In this document: positions 32,501-44,500 of the stretch, one piece after another
How the letters are laid out: every line of letters begins with the position of its first letter
How positions within the stretch are numbered: the first letter of the stretch is position 1
Notes under the pieces: model-generated
The model's database searches: none
What the model was told of the DNA's origin: nothing
Seen by the model: only the letters and a program-made list of their open reading frames with translations
Position numbers and translations under genes: made by a program
Source: Streptomyces asiaticus
Lineage (GTDB): Bacteria; Actinomycetota; Actinomycetes; Streptomycetales; Streptomycetaceae
Reading direction: 5' to 3'
Length of the DNA stretch: 64,000 nt
Assembly (NCBI RefSeq): GCF_018138715.1
Contig: NZ_JAGSHX010000006.1
Coordinates: forward strand, 992,001-1,056,000

Positions 32501-35500
32501 GACGCGGAACGCCTTCGCTCGCCGGGTAGATCGTGCGCAGGCTCTCATGTCGGTCGGCGACATCGCCCAGCGCGGCCTCCAGCGCCGCGAGGTCCAGGTC
32601 ACCGGACATCCGCAAGGCCAGGGGGAGGTTGTACACCGCGCCCTCGCCCGCTCCTTCGAGCTGGTTGAGGAACCACATGCGCTGCTGCTCGAACGACAGC
32701 GGCAGCACCTCCGGCCGGGGCCGCGCCGTCAGCGCGGCGTGGGTCTGGCCGGTTGCCGCGCCCACCAGCCGGGCCACGCCGGCGGCCGAGGAGGCGGCGA
32801 AGAGCTCCCCGATGGTGAGCTCCGCCCCCAGAACGGCGCGGATGCGGGCGATGAGCCGCATGGCGAGCAAGGAGTCGCCACCCAGCTCGAAGAAGGACGC
32901 CTCCGCGTTCACCCAGTCCAGCCCGAGCACCTCGCCGAAGACCCCGGCGACGATCTCCTCGACCGGAGTGGCGGGGCCGCGCCCGGTGGCGCCGCCGAAC
33001 TCCGGGGCGGGGAGCGCGGTGCGGTCCAGCTTGCCGTTGGCGGTGACGGGGAGGGTGTCAATGGCCATCACGGCCGCCGGGACCATGTACTCGGGCAGCC
33101 GCTCGGCCACGTACTCCCGCAGCCCAACCAGGCCACTCTCGCCATCGCCGCTGCGTACGACGTAGGCCACCAGGCGCTTGTCGCCCTGCCGGTCCTCACG
33201 GACGACGACCGCGACCTGACCCACACTCTCGTGCGCGGCAAGCACGGCCTCGATCTCCCCCGGCTCCACCCGGAAGCCACGGATCTTCACCTGCTCATCC
33301 GCCCGACCCGCGAACACCAGCTCACCATCGGCCGTCCACCGCGCCAGGTCACCCGTGCGATACATCCGCCCACCCGTGAACGGGCACGCCACGAAGCGCT
33401 CCGCCGTGAGGCGAGGGTGTCCCGTGTACCCACGGGCGAGTCCCGCTCCGGCGAGATAGAGCTCGCCCCTCACCCCGACCGGAACGGGCTTGAGGTGCTC
33501 ATCGAGGACGAACGCCTTGGCGTTGTCGCGCGGTCGGCCGATCGGCAGCACTGCCGGAGCCACCGCCTCAGGAGCCACCCGATACGTCGTGGCACACAAG
33601 GTGGCCTCGGTCGGACCGTACAAATGCCGCACCACAATCCCCGGGCAAGCAGCCCTCACCTGAGCCACCGCACCAGCAGGCACCACATCACCACCCGTCA
33701 GCACCTCCGCCAGCCCCGACAAGCACTCCGGCGACTCCTCCGCCAACACACCGAACAAACCAGCCGTGACATGCACAGCCGTCAGCCCATACGCCTTCAC
33801 CAAACCCGCCAACACCGCCGCGTCCACCCGACCCGGCGGCGCCACCACCACCCGACCACCACTCACCAACGGCACCCACACCTCAAACACCGCCACATCA
33901 AACGCATGCGGCGCATGCATCAACACCCGACCCCGCGCCGCCGCACTCCAACACCCATCCACCACCAACGCGGCCACCGCACCATGGCTCACCGCCACAC
34001 CCTTCGGCACACCCGTCGACCCCGACGTAAACATCACATACGCCACATCCCCAGCCGAAACCACCCCCTCCGGCACCGGCGCGCCCTCCGGCCCACCGAA
34101 CAACTCATCCACCGCCACCGCACCCGGCACCCCAAGACCCCCATCCGCCACCACCCAACCCACCTGCCCCAACACCAACCCCCGCCGCGCCACCGGCCAC
34201 CCCACATCCACCGGCACAAACCCAGCCCCCACCCTCAACACGCCCAACCACACCGCCACCAACTCCACCGAACGCTCCATCACCACACCCACCAGATCAC
34301 CACGCCCCACACCCCGCGCAGCCAACCCACCCGCCACCCAATCCGCACGCTCGGCCAACTCGCCATACGACCACTCCTCGCCACCGGCACCGACCACAGC
34401 CACCGCATCCGGGCAGGCAGCGGCTCGCGCCGCGAACAACTCCACCAACGACACCCCGGACACCGAACGCTCAGTGGCATTCCACTCCCCCACCACCCGC
34501 GAAAACTCGCCCTCCCCCAACACATCAATCTCACTGACCCGCACCCCAGGATCAGCCGCCACCTGCTCCAACACCCGCACCAACCGCCCCGCCAACAACC
34601 GCACGGTGTCTTCGTCAAACAGATCGGTCGCGTAGAGCAGCGAGCCCATCAGCCCCGTCGGCGCCCCCTCCTCGTCGCGGCGCTCGGCCACCGTCGCCGA
34701 CAGATCGAACCGGGCGGCCGGGGAGGCGGCCGGGAGACCGCTCACCTCCAGCCCGGCCAGCTCCCACGGCCGACGGCCCTGCGGCAGGTTCTGCATGGTG
34801 AGCGACACCTGGAAGAGCGGGTGTCGGCCCAGCGACCGGGTGGGGTTGAGATCCTCGACCAGCCGCTCGAACGGCACATCCTGATGCGCGTACGCGACCA
34901 GGTCGGTCTCCCGCACCCGGGCCAGCAGTTCGGTGACCGACGGGTCGCCACTCAGGTCGGTGCGCAGCACCAGGGTGTTGATGAAGAACCCGGCCAGCCC
35001 GTCCAGCGCCGCGTCACCACGGCCCGCCGTCGCCGTGCCGATGGGGATGTCCGTACCCGCACCCATCCGTGACAGCACAAGCGCCAGCGCCGTGTGCATC
35101 ACCATGAACATCGTCGCCCGGCCGCGTTGGGCGAGCTCCACCAGCCGGGCGTGGGTCTCCGCGTTCACCTCGAACGGCATTTCGCCGCCGGTGAAGGAGG
35201 ACACCGCAGGTCGGGGCCGGTCGGTCGGCAGGTCCAGCTCCTGCGGGGCACCGGCGAGCGCCTGCCGCCAGTACTCCAGCTGCCCGCTGATGACACTCTG
35301 CGGATCGCCGAGGTCGCCCAGCACCTCGCGCTGCCACAGGGCGTAGTCCCCGTACTGCACCGGCAGGGGCTCCCACCCGGGCAGTCGGCCCGCGCGCCGG
35401 GCCGCATAGGCCGTGCCGATGTCGCCCGCGAGAATGCCCATCGACCAGCCGTCGGCCGCGATGTGGTGGACGGCGCCCATGAGGACGTACTCGGCCGGGC

Positions 35501-38500
35501 CGGTCACCAAGAGCCGTACCCGCCACGGCAGTTGGCGTCGGACATCGAACGGCTGGTTCGCGTACGCCGCGAGCTGCGCGGCCGCCTCATCCGCGGCGGT
35601 GTGCACCACCGTCAGCGAAGGTCGGCCCGCCGCACCGTGCAGGACCTGCTGGCAGGGGACGCCCGCGGTCTCCGGGAAGACCGTGCGCAGGCTCTCATGC
35701 CGGTCGGCCACATCGCCGAGGGCGGCTTCCAGCGCCGGGATGTCGAGGTCGCCGGAGAGCCGCAGGGCCAGGGGGAGGTTGTACGCGGCCCCCTCGCCGG
35801 TGGTCTCGAGCCGGTTGAGGAACCACATCCGCTGCTGCTCGAACGACAGCGGCAGCGTCTCGGGCCGCGGTCGCGCCGTCAGCGGCGCCCGGGACTCGCC
35901 GCCGAGCTCGCCCACCAGCCGGGCGACGCCGGCGACGGTGGGGGTGGCGAACAGATCGCCGATGCTGACCTCCGCGTCGAGGACGGCGCGGATGCGGGCG
36001 ATGAGCCGCATGGCGAGGAGGGAGTCGCCGCCCAGCTCGAAGAAGGAGGCGTCGGTGCCGACCCACTCCAGGCCGAGGACCTCGCCGTAGAGGCTGCTGA
36101 GGATCTCCTCGGTGGGTGTGGCCGGGCCACGTCCCTCGGCCGCGTCGGTGAAGTCGGGGGCGGGGAGGGCGGCGCGGTCCAGCTTGCCGTTGACGGTGAC
36201 CGGCAGGGCATCCAGGGCGACGACCACGGCCGGGACCATGTGGTCCGGCAGCCGCTCGGCCACGTACTCCCGCAGCCCGCCAGTATCCAGATCCCCGTCG
36301 GGGACGACGTACGCCACGAGCCGCTTGTCGCCGGGGCGGTCCTCCCGTACCACGACAGCGACGTGGCCGACACTCCGATGACCGGCGAGAACGGCCTCGA
36401 TCTCGCCGGGTTCGACGCGGAAGCCACGCACCTTGACCTGGTCGTCGGCCCGGCCGCCGAAGACGAGTTGACCGTCCCCGGTCCACTTGGCGAGGTCGCC
36501 GGTGCGATACATCCGCCCGCCCGTGAACGGACACGCCACGAAGCGCTCCGCCGTCAGCCCGGGGCGGCCGAGGTAACCCCGCGCGAGCCCCGGCCCCGCG
36601 ACATACAGCTCACCCAGCACCCCCACGGGGACCGGCCGCAGTCGCTCGTCCAGTACGTAGACGGCGGTATTGGCGATCGGACGGCCGATCGGCACCGGTC
36701 CGGACGGCTCCAGGGGAGCGCTCATCGTCGCGCAGACCGTGACCTCGGTCGGCCCGTACGCATTGACCATCCGACGGCCCGGTGCCCACCGCTCCACCAG
36801 CCCCGGCGGACACACCTCACCCGCCACCACCAGCGTCCGCAGACTCCCCGGCAGCTCCTCCACCGTCGCCAGCACCGACGGCGGCACCGTCACATGCGTC
36901 ACACCAAACTCCGCCACCACCCCACTCAACGACCCCCGCGGCGGCAACCTGTCCACACCCGCCATCACCAACGCACCACCCGAAAGCAACGCCATACACA
37001 TCTCCGACACCGCAGCGTCAAAACTCAACGACGCCAACTGCAACACCCGCGCATCAGCACCCACCGCAAACCGCTCGATCTGCGCAACCGCCAAATTCCC
37101 CAGGCCACGATGCGTCACCGCCACACCCTTCGGCCGCCCCGTCGACCCCGACGTATAGATCACATACGCCACATCATCGAGATCCACGGACACCACAGGC
37201 GCCGATTCACCCTCCGCAGACGCATCCCACACCAAGCACTCCACCCCGACCGGAACCAACCCCCGAGTCCCCTCCGAGCACACCACCAACACCGGCCCGG
37301 CATCCTCGACCATCCACCCAATCCGCTCCACCGGATACGCCGGATCCACCGGCACAAACCCCGCCCCCGCCTTCACCACCCCCAACAACACCGCCACCAC
37401 ATCCACCGACCGCTCCAACACCACACCCACCAGATCACCGCACCCCACACCCCGCGCAGCCAACACCCCCGCCACCCGATCCGACCGCCCCCCCAACTCC
37501 GCGTACGACCACTCCTCACCACCCGCACCCACCACCGCCACCGCACCCGGCGAAACGGCCACCCGCGCATCGAACAACTCACCCAACGGCCCCACCGGCA
37601 CAACCCGGTCAGTCGCGTTCCACTCCCCCACCACCCGCGCCCGCTCACCGCACCCCAGCACCTCGACCTGGCTCACCCGAGCCGCCGGATCCGAGGCGAC
37701 CTGCTCCAGCACCCGCACCAACCGCTCCGCCAGCGCGTGCGCGGTGGGCTCGTCGAAGAGGTCCGTGGCATACAGCAGATCGCCGTCGATCCCCGCCGGG
37801 TTGCCCTCGCCGTCCCGGTGTTCGGCCAGGGTCAACGACAGGTCGACCCGGGCCGCCGCGGCCCCGGGTGTCATCGACCGCACCTCGACGCCCGGCAGCT
37901 CCCACTCCTGCGGTGGCATCGTCTGCACGGAGAGCATCACCTGGAACAGCGGGTGCCGGGCCAGTGAGCGGGTGGGGTTGAGTTCCTCGACGAGGTGTTC
38001 GAAGGGCAGGTCCTGGTGTGCGTAGGCGGCCAGGTCGGTCTCCCGCACCCGGGACAGCAGCTCCGCGAAGGTCGGGTCACCGCTCACATCGGTCCGCAGG
38101 ACCAGCGTGTTGACGAAGAAACCGGCCAGCCCGTCCAGTGCCGCGTCGCCACGCCCCGCGACCGCCGTGCCGATCGGAAGGTCCTTCCCCGCACCCATCC
38201 GCGACAGCAGCAGCGCCAGCGCGGCGTGCACGACCATGAACATCGTGGCGTCGCCGCGTCGCGCGAGCTCCACGAGCCGGGCATGGGTGGGCACGTCGAT
38301 CCGTACCCCGGCCGCCCCGCCACGGTGTGAGGACACGGCGGGCCGGGGGCGGTCGGCCGGAAGTGTCAGCTCCTGGGGCGCGTCGGCCAGGGCCCGCCGC
38401 CAGTGGTCCAGTTGGGCGCTGAGCAGGCTGTCGGGGGTGTCCAGGTCGCCGAGGAGACGGCGCTGCCAGAGCGCGTAGTCGGCGTACTGCACCGGCAGCG

Positions 38501-41500
38501 GCTCCCACACCGGCGCCCGGCCCTCCCGACGGGCGGCGTACGCCACTTCCAGGTCCCTGAGCAGCAGATCCATCGTCCAGCCGTCCACCGCGATGTGGTG
38601 TGCGACGATCAGCAGGACGTACTCTGCGGGGCCGGTCCTCAGCAGCCGGATCCGCCACGGGAGGTCGGCGCTGAGGTCGAAGCGCTGCTCGGTCTGCTCG
38701 GCGAGCACCTGCTCGACCCGGTCGGCGGAGGTGTCGAGGACGACCATGCGCGGGCGCCCGGCCGAGGGTTCGAGGATGTGCTGGCGCGGCACGCCGTCCG
38801 TTTCGGGGTAGATCGTGCGCAGGCTCTCGTGCCGGTCGGCGAGGTCGCCAAGGGCGGCTTCGAGCGCCGGCAGGTCGAGGTCGCCGGAGACGCGGTAGCG
38901 CAGTGGCAGGTTGTACGCGGCTTCGCCGCCCTGTTGGGCCTCCTCCATCTGGTTGACGAACCACATCCGCCGCTGCCCGAACGACAGCGGTACGACCTCC
39001 GGCCGGGGCTGCGGGGTGAGCGGGAGCCGCACACCGCCCCCACTGGTGAGCTGCCGGGCGACCGCGGCGACGGTCGGCCCGGCGAACAGCTGCCGGATGC
39101 TCAGCTCGGTGTCCAGGACGGCGCGGATCCGGGCGATCAGCCGCATGGCCTGGAGCGAGTCGCCACCCAGCGCGAAGAACGACGCGTCGACGCCGACCTG
39201 GTCGAGGCCGAGGATGTCGGCGAACAGCCCGCACAGCGCCTCTTCGACGGGGGTGGCGGGGGCGCGGCGGCCGGTCAGGCCCGCGTAGTCGGGGGCGGGC
39301 AGGGCGTCGCGGTCGAGCTTGCCGTTCACCGTGACGGGGAGGGCGTCGAGCGCCATCACGGCGGCCGGGACGAGATGGTCGGGCAGCCGTTCCGCCACGT
39401 ACTCCCGTAGCCCGGCCGTGTCCGCGTCCTCGCCGGGGACGACGTAGGCGACGAGGCGGCGGTCCCCGGGGCGGTCCTCGCGGACCACGACGGCGGACCG
39501 GCGGACGGCGGGGTGGGTGGCGAGGACGGCCTCGATCTCGCCGGGTTCCACCCGGAAACCGCGGATCTTGATCTGAGTGTCGGCCCGTCCGACGACGACG
39601 AGTTGGCCGTCGGGAGTCCAGTGGGCCAGGTCCCCGGTGCGGTACATCCGCCCGCCGGGGGCGCCGGGTTCGTCGGCGGCGGCGAACGGGCAGGCCACGA
39701 AGCGCTCGGCGGTCAGCGCAGAGCGGCCGAGATAGCCGCGGGCCAGGCCGGGGCCGGCGAGGTAGAGCTCTCCCGTGACCCCTGCGGGGACGGGCTGAAG
39801 GCACTCGTCCAGGACATACGTCTGCCCGTTCTCGAGCGGCCGTCCGATCGGCACGGGGGCGTCGGCGTCGGCCGGGGTGAGCGGGTCGCTCAGGGTGACG
39901 CAGACGGTGGCCTCGGTGGGGCCGTACGCGTTCAGCATCCGCCGCCCCGGCGCCAGCCGTGCCACCAGCGCGGGCGGGCACACCTCGCCCGCGGCCGCGA
40001 CGGTGGTCACGGTGGCGGGCAGTTCGTCGGCGGCGGCGAGCACGGACGGCGGCGCGGTCAGATGTGTGACGCCGAACTCGGCGGCGACGTCGGCCAGCGA
40101 CCCGTACGGCGGCAGCATGTCCTGGTCCGCCATGACGAGGGTGGCCCCGGCGGGCAGGGCGGTGCAGAACTCGGCGAACGCGGCGTCGAAACTGGGCGAG
40201 GCGAACTGGAGGACGCGCGCGCCGGGCCCGGACCCGAACCGGGAGATGTGGCTTGCCGCCAGGCTGCCCACTCCGCCGTGGGTGACCACGACGCCCTTCG
40301 GGGTGCCGGTGGAGCCGGAGGTGTAGATGACGTACGCGGGGTGCGGCAGCCGCTGCGGCCGGACGCGGTCGGCGTTCCCGGGGGCGGTGGCCGGGCGTGT
40401 CGCCAGCGCGGCGGTCACTTCCGGGGCGTCGAGGACCAGGCGGGGCGGCGTGTCGGCGTCCGGCACGTCCTCGGGGCCATCGCTGCGTGGCGTGGCCCCG
40501 GGCCCGCCAGTGCTCAGTACGGCCTCGGTCCCGTCGCTGCGTATCTCGGCCTGGGTCCCGTCGCTGCGTATCGCGGCCTCGGTCCCACCGACGCCCAGCA
40601 CGGCCTCGGTCCCACTCGTGCACAGCACCAGCTTCGGCCGGGCGTCGGCCAGCATGAACGCGACCCGCCGCGCCGGATACCGGGGGTCTATGGGCAGATA
40701 GCCCGCTCCCGCCTTGACCACGGCCAGCAGCACGGCCATCAGCTCGACGGACCGCTCCATGGCCACGCCGACCAGGTCCTCGGGGCCGATGCCACGGGCG
40801 ATCAGCTCGTGTGCCAGCCGGTTGCCGCGCTCCTCCAGCTCTGCGTACGTCAGGCCGCGCTCCGCCCCGACGACGGCCAGGGCATCGGGGGTTCGCCGCA
40901 CCTGTGCCTCGAACAGCTCGGCCAGCGTGCCCTCCGGCACGTTCCGGGCCGTGTCGTTCCAGTCCTGGACGACGGTCGCCCGCTCGGCCGGGTCGAGGAT
41001 CCGCAGCCGGCTGAGGGGCACGGTGGGGTCGGCGGCGATCTGTTCCAGCACCGCCGCCAGCCGCCCGGCCAGGGCCTGGACGGTGGCCTCGTCGAACAGC
41101 TCGGTGGCGTAGAAGATGTCGCCGCCGATACCGGCCGGGCTGCCGTGCTCGTCGCGGTGTTCGGACAGGTCGACGGAGAGGTCGAAGCGGGCGGCGAGGG
41201 AGCCGGGCGGGGTGGGGCGGACCTGGAGGCCGGGCAGGTCCCACTGCGCGGGCGGGACGTTCCGCAGCGACAGCATGACCTGGAACAGCGGGTTGCGGGC
41301 CAGCGAGCGCGACGGCGCGAGGTCCTCGACGAGGTGCTCGAAGGGCACGTCCTGGTGTGCGTACGCGCCCAGGTCGGTCTCCCGCACCCGGGCCAGGAGT
41401 TCGGTGAAGGCGGGGTCGCCGCTCAGGTCGGTGCGCAGCACGAGCGTGTTGACGAAGAAGCCGGTCAGCCCGTCCAGCGCGGCGTCGCCACGGCCCGCGG

Positions 41501-44500
41501 TGGCCGTGCCGATGGGAATGTCCGTGCCCGCGCCCATCCGGGCGAGGAGCGCCGCCAGCGCGGCGTGCACGACCATGAACACCGTGGCCCCGCCGCGCTG
41601 CGCGAGCCCGACGAGGCGGGCGTGGGTGGAGGCGTCGATCCGTACGGGAACCAGGCCGCCCGCGTACGACGACACCGCCGGGCGCGGCCGGTCGGCCGGA
41701 AGCGCCAGCTCCTGCGGCGCGTCGGCGAGAGCGTCGTGCCAGTAGGCGAGCTGGTCGCTCAGCAGGCTGTCCGCGTCGCCCCGCTCCCCCAGCAGCCGCC
41801 GCTGCCAGAGGGCGAAGTCGGCGTACTGCACCGGCAGCGGCTCCCAGACCGGCGCCCGCCCCTGCCGACGTGCTGCGTAGGCCGTGCTGAGGTCCCGTGC
41901 GAGGACACCCATCGACCAGCCGTCGGCCGCGATGTGGTGGGCCACGATGAGCAGCACGTACTCGGTGGGTCCTGTGGCCAACAGCCGTACCCGCCACGGC
42001 AGTTCGGTGCCGAGCTCGAAGCCGCGGCCGGCGTGCGCGCTCAGCTCCGCCTCGACCTGGTCCGCGGGGAGGTCGACGACCACGAGTGGCGGATGCGCCG
42101 CGGGGCCGTCCAGCACCCGCTGCCGCGGAACGCCATCGGTCTCCGGGAACACCGTGCGCAGGCTCTCGTGGCGGTCGGCGACGTCGGCGAGGGCGGCTTC
42201 CAGCGCGCCGGTGTCGAGGTGGCCGGAGAGGCGTAGCGCGAGGGGCATGTTGTAGACACCCGCGGCCGCCCCGGCGACCCCGGCGGCCCCGGCGACCTCT
42301 GCGCCCTCCGCGCCCTCCGCGCCCTCTGTGTCTTCGCCGGTGGTCGCGAGCCGGTTGAGGAACCACATCCGCTGCTGCCCGTACGACAGCGGCAGTTGCT
42401 CGGGGTGCCGGGGGCGCGGCTGTGGCTCCAGCGGTGGCCGTGCGTCGCCGTGCTCGGCGTCGATCCGGCGGGCGGTGTCGGCGACGGTCGGGGTGGCGAA
42501 CAGATCGGCGATGCGCAGTTCGCTGTCGAGGACGGGACGGATGCGGGCGATGAGCCGCATGGCGAGGAGGGAGTCGCCGCCGAGCTCGAAGAAGGAGGTG
42601 TCGGCGCCCACCTGGTTCAGCCCGAGGACCTCGGCGAAGAGCCCGCAGAGGATCTCCTCGGTGGGGGTGGCGGGCGCGCGTCCCTCGGCGATGCCCGCGG
42701 TGTCGGGGGCCGGGAGGGCGGCGCGGTCCAGCTTGCCGTTGACGGTGAGCGGCAGCGCGTCGAGGGTCACGATGGCCGGGATCATGTACTCGGGCAGTCG
42801 GTCGGCGGCGAGGCGGCGCAGAGCCGCCAGGTCGAGCTCACCGGTGGGGACCACATACGCGACGAGGCGCCGGTCCCCGGGGCGGTCCTCGCGGATGACC
42901 ACGGCGGCCTGGGCCACGGCCGGGTGGCCGCTGAGGACGGCCTCGATCTCACCGGGCTCGACGCGGAAACCACGGACCTTGACCTGCTCATCGACGCGAC
43001 CCGCGAAGACGAGGTCACCATCTGCGGTCCACTTCGCCAGGTCACCGCTGCGATACATCCGGTCGCCCGGGGCGGCGAAGGGGCAGGCCACGAAACGCTC
43101 GGCGGACAGATCCGGCCGACCGATATAGCCCCGGGCCAGGCCCGCACCGGCGATGTAGACCTCGCCCGTCACGCCCACAGGCACCGGCTTGAGGAACTGG
43201 TCGAGCACATAGACGCGGGCATTGGGGAGGGGGCGGCCAATCGGCGGGGCCTCCTCCAACTCGGCGTCCAGCGGAGTGGCGGTCGCGGTGGTGATGACGG
43301 TGGCCTCGGTCGGCCCGTAGGTGTTCCACACCCGCGCACCCGCCGACCACCGACCAGCCAGCTCCGCACTCAACCGCTCCGCACCCAGCACCCAATTGCC
43401 CACACCCGGCACGGCATCCGGATCCAGCACCCCCAACAGCGACGGCACCACACTGGCCACCCGCACCCCACACCGGCCGATCATCTCCGCCAACGCCCGC
43501 AGGTCGTTGCGCTCGGCGGTGGTGGCGACGGCGAGGGTGCCACCGGCGGCGAGGGTGACGGCGACGTCGAGGACGGAGGCGTCAAAGCTGAACGACGCGA
43601 ACTGCAACGCCACTACGCCCGCGTCCATCCCCAGCACCGGACGCATCGCCTCGGCCAGATTCGCCACACCACCATGCGCGACAGCCACACCCTTCGGCCG
43701 CCCCGTCGAACCCGACGTATACATCACATACGCCAACTGATCCGGAACGATGACTGTCCCCAGCGGCTCCGCCGAGAAGGCATCCGCACCCTCGAGGAGG
43801 ACCGCGCGGGCATCACCGAGGGGGACGTCGGTGAGGCAGTCGGCCGTACCGAGGACGACTTCGGCGCCACTGTCCGCGATCACGAAACCCAGCCGATCGG
43901 CCGGATACTCCGGATCCAGCGGAACGAACGCCCCACCGGCCTTCCACACCGCCAACTCCGCCACCACCATGTCCACCGACCGCGCCAAACACAACGCAAC
44001 CCGCGACTCCCGACCAACACCGACTTCACTCAAAAGCCGCGCCAAGCGATTTGCCCGTCGGTCCAACTCCCCGTACGGCAGGACCTCTTCACCGCACCGC
44101 ACCGCCACCCCATCCGGCGCCTCCGCAACCCGCGCCTCGATGCGCTCCACGATCGAACCGCCGGGCAGCGCAGCCTCCGTGGCATTCCACTCCGCCACCA
44201 CCCGCGACCACTCCGCCTCACCCAGCACATCCAGCCGACCGACCAACGTCTCCGGATCGGCCGCCATCTGCCCCAGCACCCGCACCAGGCGGTCCAGAAG
44301 TCCCTGGGCCGCCTCGGGGTCGAACAGGTCCGGGCGGTAGTCCAGCCGCAGCCGCAGCTCCTCCGTCGGGTGGACGCCCAGCGACAGCGGGAAGTTGGTG
44401 GACTCGCGCATCGCCGTGCCGGTGATCCGCAACCCAGCGGCCGCCGCCGTGGCGTCCTGCCCTCCGATGGGGTGGTTCTCGAACGCCATGATGGTGTCGA

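Larger units (their letters stand above)
39000..42401 (-). other. NRPS module 5 (C-A-T), outlier module with insertions
   Basis: The A pocket is D-A-A-T-A-A-A-V-C-K. The frame T-x-A-A-V-C-K is that of the aromatic (Phe/Tyr/Trp) group, but position 239 is Ala, which would enlarge the pocket, so Trp or a modified aromatic is possible. The module differs from its neighbours in codon use and carries two low-complexity insertions (42255-42345 in C and 40452-40613 in A). Confidence 0.65.
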
